37,751 nt of DNA from Deltaproteobacteria bacterium (GCA_025361065.1 JANYAY010000008.1:1-37751), one strand, 5' to 3'. Shown: positions 1 through 7,700, numbered from the stretch's first letter. Notes: generated by a model not told the origin, from the sequence alone. Numbers and translations are program-made.

Positions 1-135
1 ATGGCCTAAGTTTGCCTGAAATCTTCCGACAAACATTATCGCTATGTCAAATGGCTCTTGCTTTTACTCCCGAACCAAATCCTATCTCTCTTTTCATTTA
101 TCCGTGCTAGTTTTCATAAAACTTTTGACACTACC
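1..135 (+). mobile_element. IS element end, left contig copy (partial)
   Basis: Positions 1-135 are the exact reverse complement of 37615-37749, and similarity stops abruptly at 135. The outer end reads CTACC after TTTTGACACTA, which suits an IS terminal inverted repeat. A short open frame (3-110) runs in from the contig edge and stops 25 bases before the IR end, as the tail of a transposase gene might. I cannot assign a family from 36 codons. The rest of the element lies outside the window. Confidence 0.7.
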
Positions 136-370
136 ATTTCTTGGGTTAATAAAGAAATCAAAAACCGGACTTTATGGCGGCATATTGTTATTCTTTTTCG
201 GTCAAGGAGCTTCTCCTTTATACTGCATGATTTCAAGAACTGCAATGGTTCTCTTGATTGCATGACATGGTGCAATGATTTCTTCGCCGGCGCCCGGCAA
301 TGGGGTATTCCGGGATACTTTCCAATTATATTTTCCACTCAGGAATGATTATTTATCGGGAAAAACAAGG
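136..370. other. intergenic leader, no gene seen
   Basis: Between the IS end and the promoter of the first thi operon I find no convincing gene. The short frames on both strands lack ribosome binding sites and recognisable motifs. It could be the remains of a region disrupted by the IS. Confidence 0.5.
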
Positions 371-399
371 TTGACAGCTTAATTATTTGCTGATAAACG
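371..399 (+). promoter_or_regulatory. predicted promoter of thiM operon
   Basis: A perfect -35 TTGACA (371-376) lies just upstream of the TPP riboswitch. A weak -10 follows, either GATAAA at 392-397 (15-base spacer) or TAAACG at 394-399 (17-base spacer). The -35 is convincing and the -10 is not. The position immediately before the riboswitch supports it. Confidence 0.5.
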
Positions 400-405
400 G
401 GAATC

Positions 406-492
406 GCAAATCGGGGGTGGCTTCTTTTTTTGAGGTCTGAGAATATACCCTTTGAACCTGATACGGGTAATGCCGGCGTAGGGAGAAAGAGA
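406..492 (+). promoter_or_regulatory. TPP riboswitch (THI element) 1
   Basis: All conserved TPP aptamer parts are present: the P2 strand GGGGGT paired with ATACCC, a P3 hairpin with T-rich loop, the invariant CTGAGA, the core CCTTTGAACCTGAT, GGGTAATGCCGGCGTAGGGA for P4/P5. It sits upstream of thiM with an intrinsic terminator in between, so TPP binding probably causes premature termination. The run ACCCTTTGAACC could also pair with the right arm of the terminator, which would give an antiterminator; that is inference. Confidence 0.96.
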
Positions 493-504
493 TAAACATT
501 AATC

Positions 505-543
505 AACCCTTTCGGCCCGTCAGCAGGCAGGAAGGGTTTTTTA
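505..543 (+). terminator. intrinsic terminator of TPP riboswitch 1
   Basis: AACCCTT (505-511) pairs with AAGGGTT (532-538) and runs straight into a T tract. It lies between the aptamer and thiM, the expected expression platform for transcription-attenuating TPP control. Confidence 0.85.
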
Positions 544-613
544 TTTGCCGGGAAAAGTAATTGATAATTGCAGTTTATTGGCGTTAGATGAAATGTGAGG
601 AGAGCAGGAAATC

Positions 614-1417
614 ATGAAAAACAATGCAGCGGAAATCTACAGATCAATTGAAGCGATCAGGTTCAAAGCGCCGGTTGTTCATAACATTACCAATTATGTA
701 GTAATGAATAATACAGCCAATGCTCTCCTGGCCATTGGCGCCTCGCCGGTTATGGCCCATGCTCCGGAAGAAATGGAAGAAATGGTGAATATCGCTTCCG
801 CTCTGGTTATTAATATCGGGACACTAAGTGAACGCTGGATTTATTCGATGTTTAAGGCGGCAGCACAGGCCCGGAAAAATGGTATTCCGGTCATTTTTGA
901 TCCTGTCGGCGCCGGGGCGACAAGCTACCGCACTAAAACAGCCAGGGAACTGGTTGCCCAGGAACCGCCGGCGATTATCCGTGGTAACGCTTCGGAAATT
1001 ATGGCGCTGTTCGATGACCAAACCAAAACGAAAGGTGTGGACAGCGCTGCATTATCGGATGACGCTGTTGCCACTGCCCAAAAGCTGAGTGAAACATACA
1101 ACTGCGTTGTTTGCGTCAGCGGGGCTACTGATTACATTGTGGAAGGCAAACAAATCATTCAGGTCATGAATGGTCATCCTCTGATGACCAGAGTTACCGG
1201 CCTGGGTTGCACGGCTTCCGCTCTTTGCGGAGCTTTTGCCGCAGTGGAAAAATCTTTCCTTTCCGCAACGGTCAAAGCTATGGCTGTTATGGGCATTGCC
1301 GGAGAAATGGCTGCAAAAAAAGCGGCAGGACCGGGCAGCCTGCAAATGCATTTTCTGGATAATCTTTATTGCCTGTCTGAAGATGACATAAGAAAGCGGC
1401 TGAAAGTTGAGGAGTAA
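614..1417 (+). CDS. thiM: hydroxyethylthiazole kinase ThiM
   Basis: ThiM phosphorylates 4-methyl-5-(2-hydroxyethyl)thiazole with ATP, which lets the cell salvage the thiazole half of thiamine. At 267 residues it has normal family length. The N-terminal HNITNYVVMNNTAN segment, the FDPVGAGATSYR stretch, the RGNASEI motif and the C-terminal VTGLGCTASAL anion-hole region with its cysteine are all typical. The ATG is preceded by a GAGGAGAG-type ribosome binding site. It is the first gene after TPP riboswitch 1 and its terminator, and thiE follows after two bases. No thiazole synthesis genes (thiG, thiH, thiS, thiF) are visible in the window, so here thiazole may come from salvage, or those genes lie elsewhere. 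Confidence 0.95.
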   Translation: MKNNAAEIYRSIEAIRFKAPVVHNITNYVVMNNTANALLAIGASPVMAHAPEEMEEMVNIASALVINIGTLSERWIYSMFKAAAQARKNGIPVIFDPVGAGATSYRTKTARELVAQEPPAIIRGNASEIMALFDDQTKTKGVDSAALSDDAVATAQKLSETYNCVVCVSGATDYIVEGKQIIQVMNGHPLMTRVTGLGCTASALCGAFAAVEKSFLSATVKAMAVMGIAGEMAAKKAAGPGSLQMHFLDNLYCLSEDDIRKRLKVEE

Positions 1418-1419
1418 TC

Positions 1420-2049
1420 ATGAGAGGGCTTTATCTGGTGACCGACCGCAGTTTGTGCGGGCGGAAGTGTTTGGAAGATGTTGTTTCGCAGGCAGTAAAG
1501 GGTGGTGTATCCTGTGTGCAATTACGGGAAAAAGATATCTCCACGCGCTTGTTTGTGAGGGAGGCGCAATCAATTATGAAGCTTTTAGAGCCATTCAAGA
1601 TTCCGCTGATTATCAATGACCGCATTGACGTTGCCCTGGCCTGTGGAGCCGCTGGAGTGCATATCGGTCAGGATGATATGCCGTATGCAATCGCCCGGAA
1701 TCTTCTGGGACCAAAAGCAATCATCGGTTTATCTGTGGAAGCCTGGGACGATGTCGAAGAAAGCCAGAAGCTGGATGTTGATTATATCGGTGTCAGTCCC
1801 GTTTTTGCTACGCCAACCAAGACCGATACTAAGGGCGTCTGGGGACTTGACGGACTCAAAAAGATAAAAGCATTCAGCCGTCATCCGGTAGTGGCAATCG
1901 GTGGTCTCAATGAGTCCAATGTCGGGGAAACCATTGCCGCCGGCGCCGATTGTGTCGCCATAGTCTCGGCGATCTGCGCCGCTCCTGATCCGGAGGCGGC
2001 GGCATGCAAACTAAGTGGTATCATCGAGGCGGCGATGGTACTCAGGTGA
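1420..2049 (+). CDS. thiE: thiamine-phosphate synthase ThiE
   Basis: ThiE joins HMP-PP and thiazole phosphate to form thiamine monophosphate (TMP). The 209-residue TIM barrel shows the expected motifs in order: YLVTDRS at the N-terminus, CVQLREKD, the NDRIDVALACGAAGVHIGQ segment with pyrophosphate-binding residues, GVSPVFATPTKTD, and VAIGGLN near the C-terminus. Its ATG lies two bases after the thiM stop, with GAGGAG in the thiM tail as ribosome binding site, so translation is probably coupled. It shares control by TPP riboswitch 1. A palindromic repeat follows it before the HAD gene. Confidence 0.95.
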   Translation: MRGLYLVTDRSLCGRKCLEDVVSQAVKGGVSCVQLREKDISTRLFVREAQSIMKLLEPFKIPLIINDRIDVALACGAAGVHIGQDDMPYAIARNLLGPKAIIGLSVEAWDDVEESQKLDVDYIGVSPVFATPTKTDTKGVWGLDGLKKIKAFSRHPVVAIGGLNESNVGETIAAGADCVAIVSAICAAPDPEAAACKLSGIIEAAMVLR

Positions 2050-2066
2050 AAATTGTTTTACAATGA

Positions 2067-2154
2067 TGTCATTGCGATGAGCCCGAAGGGTGAAGAAGCA
2101 ATCGCGCAGTTCGTCAAGATTGCCACGGTTCCTGAGAGTCGCCTCGCAATGACA
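2067..2154. repeat. palindromic dispersed repeat (type C)
   Basis: Ends are a perfect 11-base inverted repeat, TGTCATTGCGA and TCGCAATGACA, with GC-rich partly palindromic sequence between. This layout is typical of short REP/MITE-like intergenic repeats. It fills almost the whole gap between thiE and the HAD gene without breaking co-direction. Confidence 0.75.
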
Positions 2155-2172
2155 GTGCGGAGGAAATAGCCT

Positions 2173-2970
2173 TTGCCAAATAAGCTGATCATTTTTGATT
2201 ATTCCGGAACTCTCAGTATTGAGGCGGCCGCATTTTCCCGTCCTGATAACCTGATGCGGTATTTGCAAAGAAGCGGGTTATTTGCCTTGGGCGTGGATAG
2301 TGCAGCTTTGTTCTGGTCAATAGTTGATGCAACCTGGTCAAAAGGCAGTACCACCCGCCTGGGATACAAGACCGTACTGCAGGAGCGCATCGGAGAATTG
2401 TTTCCGGAGCAGGCCGTTGTCCACCAGCCGGAAATCTCCCGGAGCGTTGCGAATTTTGTTGATGCCTATCTTGATCATTCCGGAATTGATGAACATTGGC
2501 GGCCGATTTTGAAAAAACTATCTCGGGATAAATCGGTAGAAGTAATTATCGCCACCGACCATTATGCCGAAGCGACTGCGGCAATTATTAAATATCTCGG
2601 GGAATGGGATATTCCGGCAATGCCGCTTAATGCTCCCGGAGAGAACAATATTGCTGTGGTCAATTCTGCCGACATCGGCCTGCATAAAGTTTCGCAACAA
2701 TTCTGGCAGACGGTGAAAAATGCTTTGCGGCAAAATTATCAGCGCGTTTTACTGATAGATGATTTCGGGCAAAATGAACAGCAAGGTGATGCCTATAGTG
2801 ATCCCATGAAAATCAATGAACGCAGTCAGATGACCGTCAAGATGCTGCACACGGTATTTGAGGCTGATGTGGAAAGCATTTCCTTTGTCGTCCAAGATGA
2901 ACACGCAGGCGGGTTGATTGCCGAAACGTCGGCGATAATAAATCAATTTTTATTAAGCGGGGGTACATAG
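2173..2970 (+). CDS. HAD-superfamily hydrolase, candidate TMP phosphatase
   Basis: 265 residues starting at TTG, chosen because GGAGG lies nine bases upstream at 2159-2163. Haloacid dehalogenase motifs are visible: motif I FDYSGTLS near residue 8 (nucleophile Asp; the usual second Asp is Ser), a motif II-like IIATDH around residue 125, and motif IV LIDDFGQN near residue 195. A Ser in place of the acid/base Asp is unusual for a phosphatase and leaves catalysis open. The gene follows thiE in the riboswitch-controlled direction. Because the second thi block carries thiN, which uses free thiamine, a phosphatase that makes thiamine from TMP is needed, and HAD proteins do this in plants (TH2). That role is inference. 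The 3' end overlaps the convergent TPR gene by 28 bases. Confidence 0.7.
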   Translation: MPNKLIIFDYSGTLSIEAAAFSRPDNLMRYLQRSGLFALGVDSAALFWSIVDATWSKGSTTRLGYKTVLQERIGELFPEQAVVHQPEISRSVANFVDAYLDHSGIDEHWRPILKKLSRDKSVEVIIATDHYAEATAAIIKYLGEWDIPAMPLNAPGENNIAVVNSADIGLHKVSQQFWQTVKNALRQNYQRVLLIDDFGQNEQQGDAYSDPMKINERSQMTVKMLHTVFEADVESISFVVQDEHAGGLIAETSAIINQFLLSGGT

Positions 2971-4136
2971 GGAGTTTCCAGATATTTCTTGGCCTCAATC
3001 TGGGCGGTTCCTCCTCCTTCCTTAACATCCAGTGCTTTGGAATAGTACTCTTCGGCTTTTTTCCGCTCTTTTCGCGAATCACTGATCATTCCCAGTCGGA
3101 GATACGCCCACGCCCGTACCCGGGCATTATAAGGATTTGTATCTTTGAGTGCCTTTTGCAGGGATTCTTCAGCTTTGGCATAATCGCCCTGAGTAAAAAA
3201 TATTCTTCCCATGAGCAGATCGTAACGCGGTTGGAGTTGAGGGGCAAAAGGAGGGAGACCTGCCCGGATATTTTTTTCAATCTCCCGGGCCATGTTAAAA
3301 GCATCGTCAAATTTGCCCAGATCGGAAAGAGCGTTAGCCTGCGCAAAGAGCAAATTATAATTATTGGGGAACGATTCCTTTAATTTCCGAATAATGATCA
3401 GCGCCCGTGCCGGTTGCTTTTCAAAATTCAAATAATCGGCAGAGAGTTCCGACAGCGCCAGTTGTTTGAGGAGATCGCCTTTTTGTGCGGCCAGCTCCAG
3501 TTCTTGCAGTCCTTTTTGCCTGTCTCCGGAAGTAACTATCAGCGAAGATATGAAGCGGGTCAGGCCGGGGAGATGGTCAATATGATAACGAAATGAGCCC
3601 ATAAGAAAATAGATGTCGTAATTTTGCGGGTCATGCTCTTTGGCTTTTTCCAGATATTCCCAGATGGCCGAGGCTTCACGGGCCATGCTGAAATATTGTT
3701 TGTGATGGCTGTACCAGTTAAATTTGGCGATTTTGGCCATAGCTACAGCCATGTAAGCCTTACTGTCTTTGGGATTTTTCCCGATTCTCTTTTCTCCCCG
3801 GGCAATGGTCTCGTCAACATAGCGCAACATCGAATCCTGGTAATTCTTGCGGACATTTTCGTCAAAGCTCATTTCATAAGCGAATAAATTAATTGTGGCC
3901 AGATAGGCATAGCCCTCGGGATTTTCCGGCTCCAGCTGCACGGCATTTTTTAAATAATTATTTGCATTAAGGAATTCCATGTTGAAAGCTTTTTCGATAC
4001 CCAGTTTGAGCAGAGAATGGAATTGGTTTGGCTGTGGTTGGGCCAATGCCATCTTTGCACCGTTCAGGGAAATAAAAAAAATTGTGCAAAGGACAGAAAT
4101 AAGAATTGCTAAATACTGTCTTCTCATAAAGTACAT
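2943..4136 (-). CDS. secreted or periplasmic TPR-repeat protein
   Basis: 397 residues with an N-terminal signal sequence: basic MRRQ, then a hydrophobic stretch ending near MALAQ. The rest is helical and rich in tetratricopeptide-like units: AFNMEFLNANNYLKNAVQ near residue 50, further units in the middle, and clear C-terminal units such as GDYAKAEESLQKAL and RKKAEEYYSKALDV. Such proteins are usually scaffolds. No catalytic motif is seen and the partner is unknown. Neither ATG candidate (4136 or 4127) has a good ribosome binding site; the second gives a more typical signal peptide. It is monocistronic on the minus strand and its 3' end overlaps the HAD gene. Confidence 0.8.
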   Translation of the reverse strand: MYFMRRQYLAILISVLCTIFFISLNGAKMALAQPQPNQFHSLLKLGIEKAFNMEFLNANNYLKNAVQLEPENPEGYAYLATINLFAYEMSFDENVRKNYQDSMLRYVDETIARGEKRIGKNPKDSKAYMAVAMAKIAKFNWYSHHKQYFSMAREASAIWEYLEKAKEHDPQNYDIYFLMGSFRYHIDHLPGLTRFISSLIVTSGDRQKGLQELELAAQKGDLLKQLALSELSADYLNFEKQPARALIIIRKLKESFPNNYNLLFAQANALSDLGKFDDAFNMAREIEKNIRAGLPPFAPQLQPRYDLLMGRIFFTQGDYAKAEESLQKALKDTNPYNARVRAWAYLRLGMISDSRKERKKAEEYYSKALDVKEGGGTAQIEAKKYLETPYVPPLNKN

Positions 4137-4531
4137 CCAGGGAAAAGGTAATATAATTATCTTCCACTAATAATATTTTGTATAGTGCCGGATCAATTTC
4201 CCGGCACAACGGCAAGGGCAATATTTAATTATCAGAGTTTCTTCATATAATCAACCACCTCGCAGCATGCTGTCGAGACATGAAATGAAAGTCATTATAT
4301 CGCGAGCTCGCTCACGAGAATGAACGCTCGTCCCGCGTGAGCGGGATTCAATCTCAACAGACACGCTTTGTTTTCCAGCACAGACATGTTATATAAAAAA
4401 TGATATGAAATTGTAATCAGGGATGTGGTAAAAGCAATTTACTTTTGCAATGTTCCGAGTCATATTCGCGACCATTTATGGATGCTCCGCTATTGGCAGC
4501 GGTAATTTTCGGTGGTCTTTGGGAGGTAGCC
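4137..4531. other. intergenic region with repeat A1
   Basis: This divergent gap holds repeat A1 (4249-4348) and otherwise A+T-rich sequence. The upstream part of the open frame entering the YhcH gene (4445-4531) is not taken as coding, since the ribosome binding site supports the 4532 start. Confidence 0.5.
4249..4348 (+). repeat. dispersed palindromic repeat A, copy 1
   Basis: A 100-base element that starts AATCAACCACCTCGCAGCA and ends CCGCGTGAGCGGGATT. The reverse complement of 7522-7622 is clearly homologous over the full length, and 9482-9540 is a shorter copy lacking the middle. It contains several short hairpins, for example CCCGC-GTGA-GCGGG. Confidence 0.85.
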
Positions 4532-5011
4532 ATGATTGTTGATGAAATTCGTAATTGGAAAATTCATTTTAAAAATCCTGTTTGGGAATTAGTTTTTGCC
4601 GAGATCAAATCCTTGAATAATCGCACACCGGATAGGGAAAAGAAAATTCAAAATGATGATATTATTCTCAAGGTTTTCAGCTACGAAACTGTTGCCCCGA
4701 CAGACCCGGCTGCTGAATTGGAAACGCATAGAACATATATTGACATCCACACTACTATTACCGGAAGTGAAAGAATTGACTGGTATCCGGCTTCATTGCT
4801 TACAGCCAAAGGTTTTTATAATGAAGAGGAAGATGCGATATATTATGAAAGGGAAGAACCGTCGATCGGGGCCGCTGTTAAAATGTATCCGGGAATATTT
4901 GCCGCTTTTTGGCCCGATGATGCTCATATGCCGCGAATAATGACCGGGGGGAAAGCCGAACTGATCAAAAAAGCTGTCTTCAAGATAAAACTTGATCTCA
5001 TTACATTTTAA
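4532..5011 (+). CDS. YhcH/YjgK/YiaL (DUF386) family protein
   Basis: 159 residues from the ATG at 4532, selected for the GGGAGGT ribosome binding site four bases upstream; the frame is open 29 codons further but without support. Family features are ETHRTYIDIHTTITG near the middle with conserved acidic/His metal-binding residues, DWYPA, and the C-terminal FAAFWPDDAHMPRI segment with conserved His and KAVFKIKL. This cupin-like beta-barrel family includes YiaL and the sialic-acid anomerase YhcH. The substrate here cannot be told: no sugar-acid genes are adjacent. Repeat B1 begins immediately after its stop. Confidence 0.85.
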   Translation: MIVDEIRNWKIHFKNPVWELVFAEIKSLNNRTPDREKKIQNDDIILKVFSYETVAPTDPAAELETHRTYIDIHTTITGSERIDWYPASLLTAKGFYNEEEDAIYYEREEPSIGAAVKMYPGIFAAFWPDDAHMPRIMTGGKAELIKKAVFKIKLDLITF

Positions 5012-5012
5012 A

Positions 5013-5109
5013 TCAATGACACTCGCTGAAAACAAGCGAAGTGCAGTTTGAAGCATTAGTGGAATTGATCCCGAAAGCGAAGTTCAGCAGGCGGAGCTAT
5101 TCGGGATCC
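5013..5109 (+). repeat. dispersed repeat B, copy 1
   Basis: Starts TCAATGACACTCGCTGAAAAC and ends TATTCGGGATC; strongly similar over about 100 bases to 8568-8670. Two hairpins are visible: CACTCGCT with AGCGAAGTG, and GATCCCGAA with TTCGGGATC. It starts one base after the YhcH stop codon. Confidence 0.85.
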
Positions 5110-5259
5110 AGAGGGTTATATTCCCCGCCCCTTGGGGTGAATAGATTGAGGCATAATCAGTATGATACACCGCTGCTTGCGGCGGGCAGCCGTCCGCTGT
5201 ATAACTGCTGATATCCGGAGAAAGCCGACGAGCCGGTATGCCCGATGTGTACGGGGTGG
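5110..5259. other. intergenic, repeat-like hairpin sequence
   Basis: Between repeat B1 and the CBM9-like gene lies GC-rich sequence including the hairpin CCGCTGCTTGCGGCGG near 5170. It looks like degenerate repeat rather than a gene. Confidence 0.4.
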
Positions 5260-5934
5260 TCATTGTGGTGCAAAATGAATCTCTCCAAAATTTTCCGGCA
5301 GGTGAAAATTCAATTCGCGAAGCGGTGACCATGATCCCCAATGCGGTAGGGAAGTATCGTTGCCACATTTGTAAAAATTAGCCCGCCAGACTTGCCCGCT
5401 CACAGCGTCCAGTGTTCCGGCATATTTTCCCAGGATGGCAAAAGGAATAGAAAATCCCAGAAACCAGACAATTGGCCCGGTGATCTCCGGTTCAACAATC
5501 CGGGGTAAATTATGATAGCGCTTTATCTGCAGATCGTCTTCCGGCGTGAGCGCGATAAATTCCCTGACCTTGCCGGCAATGCGCGTCGGGTCTGTAATGT
5601 ATGAAGCGAGCAGCGCCCCGCCGCAATTAAATTCAAAATTGAAATAACCGCCTGTAGCTTTAGGCTGCACAAAAAATTCCACGCAACTGTCTTTAAATAC
5701 TTCAGACTGGAATCCGGTATGGACAGAGCGCACATGCTGATCGTTAACGCGGAAGATTCCGTAAATACATTCGCGGTCATAAAGCAATTTTGCCTGAGTC
5801 TCCGGACGATGCAGACCGCTTTCCGGCCGGTAACAGGAAATATCCAGCGCCGGCATATTCTTCCATACCGCACCATCCCACAGGCTGTCCATTTCCGGCG
5901 GCTGCTTGGCAAAAATGACTTTGTATTTTTTCAT
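5260..5934 (-). CDS. CBM9-like carbohydrate-binding domain protein
   Basis: 224 residues from ATG at 5934; a GTG six bases upstream is an alternative, and neither has a strong ribosome binding site. The whole protein matches a single family-9 carbohydrate-binding (DOMON-like) beta-sandwich: LWDGAVWKNMPALDIS near the start, KLLYDRECIYGIFRV, the FKDSCVEFFVQP strand, YFNFEFNCGGALLASY, WRANFYKCG and the terminal NFGEIHF. There is no signal peptide and no fused enzyme domain, so it is a stand-alone domain of unknown ligand. It stands alone on the minus strand between repeats and the SpoIIAA-like gene. Confidence 0.8.
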   Translation of the reverse strand: MKKYKVIFAKQPPEMDSLWDGAVWKNMPALDISCYRPESGLHRPETQAKLLYDRECIYGIFRVNDQHVRSVHTGFQSEVFKDSCVEFFVQPKATGGYFNFEFNCGGALLASYITDPTRIAGKVREFIALTPEDDLQIKRYHNLPRIVEPEITGPIVWFLGFSIPFAILGKYAGTLDAVSGQVWRANFYKCGNDTSLPHWGSWSPLRELNFHLPENFGEIHFAPQ

Positions 5935-6245
5935 ATTCACATCGATTAGTACCGTTTTTATTTGCCAAGACTCATTGCCGGATCAAATTTGCCTGCTAAC
6001 GTGTTATCCTTTGAAAGCGAATTGGTATGTCCTATACTTAGCTTGACAGACATTGTCCATTGACGTTCTGTCTTATTGTTAACACCTATAAAGAAACAAG
6101 CATGTTGAACATATATTTTAATGAGTGGCGTTTGAAATGTTTGATTAATCGCTACAGTTAAGCTGCGGGCATTCAGGAATTGACCAAAGCGAACCCTCAA
6201 CTTCAACAGTGTGTTAGACCAGCTTAGAAGAATACTTCATCATTC
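5935..6245. other. intergenic region, no gene supported
   Basis: Contains an open minus frame (5958-6206) with no ribosome binding site or recognisable motif, which I do not call. An inverted repeat GACAGA/TCTGTC is visible near 6050-6080. Nothing else stands out. Confidence 0.4.
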
Positions 6246-6614
6246 TCATTTGTCAATCTTAAGCCAATTTAGTGCTGCATCCTTGTCAGCGTATTCAAAG
6301 TGCCTTGCTTCGGCCTGTATAAAATGATTGGCAACCTGCGGCATGATCGATAGAAAAGTGCCGTCTGTTACGGCCGAAATCTTCTTAATTTTCTGATGAT
6401 GGTTCTTGACAAATTTTATATGGGAAAGGAAGGCTGCAAAACTATCCCATCCTGGGAAGGATTTGGCATAAATCATCAAGCCATTAAGTTTGCCTTTTTC
6501 TTTGATATAGGGATCAACTTCTTGGACTAATTTTTCGAAATCTGCTGATTCCAAGGGGCCACTAGGCATAATAATCAATATGCTCTCCGTGCGATTTAAT
6601 TCATATTTAAGCAT
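6246..6614 (-). CDS. SpoIIAA-like (STAS-fold) protein
   Basis: 122 residues starting at the ATG of MLKYEL, chosen because GGAG lies about seven bases upstream on the minus strand; the frame extends 23 codons further without support. The pattern fits the SpoIIAA-like family (PF11964): an N-terminal beta strand ending IIMPSGPLESADFEKL, then GLMIYAKSFPGWDSFAAFLSHIKFVKNHHQKIKKIS, then a strand-helix VTDGTF...MPQVANHFI and terminal AALNWL. Members adopt the STAS/anti-sigma-antagonist fold and some bind lipids. No partner kinase or phosphatase is adjacent. It follows the small membrane protein gene in the same direction after 92 bases and may be co-transcribed. Confidence 0.82.
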   Translation of the reverse strand: MLKYELNRTESILIIMPSGPLESADFEKLVQEVDPYIKEKGKLNGLMIYAKSFPGWDSFAAFLSHIKFVKNHHQKIKKISAVTDGTFLSIMPQVANHFIQAEARHFEYADKDAALNWLKIDK

Positions 6615-6706
6615 TGGCACTCTCCAGTCTTTAATAGGTCTAATACCGTTTGGGACTTTACGGCAGCCCCCCATACCGGCCACTCTTTCTCTTCAACCTT
6701 CCAGCT

Positions 6707-6988
6707 CTATTTTTTTGTCAGTTGTCTTGTCCAAAGTGTCAGCCAGATGACGACAAATAGAATCATTCCGAAGCCAAGTTTAGATGCCACCATTGCCCAC
6801 AGCCAGATAGTACGAATTTCCGACCAGTTAACTCCTTCACCAAAGAAGCAACGTATTCCTGCCGGTTGCTTGGTAATAATCAGCAAATAAGCAGGCCATT
6901 GAATCAGCAGGATACAAGAGGCGATTAGTAAAGTCCACCATCCAGCCACTGCCGCAGCCCGCACTTTTTTTGTAAATATTTCATCCAT
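6707..6988 (-). CDS. small two-helix membrane protein, function unknown
   Basis: 93 residues with an AGGAG ribosome binding site seven to eight bases before the ATG. Two hydrophobic segments are clear: GWWTLLIASCILLIQWPAYL (about residues 16-35) and a second around MVASKLGFGMILFVVIWLTLW (about residues 66-86), with a short loop containing GVNWSEI between. Charged termini suggest both ends face the cytoplasm. I do not recognise a family. It is upstream of, and co-directional with, the SpoIIAA-like gene, so the two may work together at the membrane. Confidence 0.7.
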   Translation of the reverse strand: MDEIFTKKVRAAAVAGWWTLLIASCILLIQWPAYLLIITKQPAGIRCFFGEGVNWSEIRTIWLWAMVASKLGFGMILFVVIWLTLWTRQLTKK

Positions 6989-7360
6989 GCTTATCTCCTA
7001 TATATTTTTTGTAATTTATTCATTCATATAATTAAAAGGATCATATAAATAGTAACAGCAAATAGTAGACCAATAGCTGAAGGGGAATCAGAAGTTTGGA
7101 TTCATCCTTTAATGACAGTTAGTTGGGCTAACAGGAGCGAACCTGAGAAAAGGATTAAATGACCCGTTTGGCCTCAATATTTGGTAGAACCTCAGCATAT
7201 GAAGGGATGCTTTGATAGTATGAGAATAGTTCGGCGGATGTTTGACGTCTGGTAAGAATTGTGTTTATTACAGGAAGTTATTCATAGTGGTTGTTTTACA
7301 CTTGTAGCCTAATAAACTTGGTTTTCTGATATTATTTGCCAAATTAAACAAATTGCTTTT
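6989..7360. other. intergenic region, no gene seen
   Basis: A+T-rich sequence between the small membrane protein gene and the promoter of riboswitch 2. I find no open frame with a ribosome binding site and no clear structure. Confidence 0.45.
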
Positions 7361-7387
7361 TTGACAGTATTGTAATAAATATATAAC
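7361..7387 (+). promoter_or_regulatory. predicted promoter of thiN operon
   Basis: A perfect -35 TTGACA (7361-7366) and a -10 TATAAC (7382-7387) with a 15-base spacer, directly ahead of TPP riboswitch 2. The spacer is short, but the position is right and matches the arrangement at riboswitch 1. Confidence 0.6.
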
Positions 7388-7468
7388 CACAGGGGTGCCT
7401 GATGGGGCTGAGATTATACCCTTTGAACCTGACCCGGGTAATGCCGGCGTAGGGATTGGCAGTTGTGA
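7385..7468 (+). promoter_or_regulatory. TPP riboswitch (THI element) 2
   Basis: Contains P2 GGGGT/TACCC, a short P3 hairpin GCC-TGAT-GGGGC, invariant GCTGAGA, CCCTTTGAACCTGA, and the P4/P5 block GGGTAATGCCGGCGTAGGGA. The core from TACCC onward is nearly identical to riboswitch 1. It is followed ten bases later by an intrinsic terminator, so it should switch off thiN-thiD-thiC when TPP is abundant. Confidence 0.96.
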
Positions 7469-7477
7469 AAATAATTT

Positions 7478-7519
7478 AAGCCATATCCTTAGGAGGGTCA
7501 AAAGGGTGTGGCTTTTTTA
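7478..7519 (+). terminator. intrinsic terminator of TPP riboswitch 2
   Basis: AAGCCATATCCTT (7478-7490) pairs with AAGGGTGTGGCTT (7500-7512) and is followed by a run of T. It is the likely expression platform of the riboswitch. The loop holds an AGGAGG run that is not followed by a start codon. Confidence 0.85.
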
Positions 7520-7521
7520 TT

Positions 7522-7622
7522 TAATCCCGCTCACGCGGGACGAGAGTTAATTCTCCGCAGTGAGCTTGCGATATAATGACGTTCATTTCATACCTCGACA
7601 GCTTGCTGCGAGGACGTTGATT
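7522..7622 (-). repeat. dispersed palindromic repeat A, copy 2
   Basis: 101 bases, homologous to repeat A1 (4249-4348) in inverted orientation. It begins AATCCCGCTCACGCGGGACG on the plus strand and ends GCTGCGAGGACGTTGATT. It lies between the riboswitch 2 terminator and thiN, so it is transcribed within the operon leader. Confidence 0.85.
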
Positions 7623-7700
7623 GGAAAAGATAGGGGAAAAACAAGAACTGGATTGCCGGATCAAGAGACTGTGTCTTAATAGCAGATAAAACCATTAACC

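Noticed and set aside
5084-5368. 94-codon minus-strand frame
   Set aside because: It overlaps repeat B1 and the true CBM9-like gene in another frame; its content is translated repeat.
5958-6206. 82-codon minus-strand frame upstream of the CBM9-like gene
   Set aside because: No ribosome binding site, no motif and no hydrophobic or helical pattern that suggests a real protein.
6200-6225. attC-like GTTAGAC box in the 5935-6245 gap
   Set aside because: No matching partner box, integrase or cassette array is present.
7268-7501. 77-codon minus-strand frame
   Set aside because: It runs antisense across TPP riboswitch 2 and its terminator, which explain the sequence.
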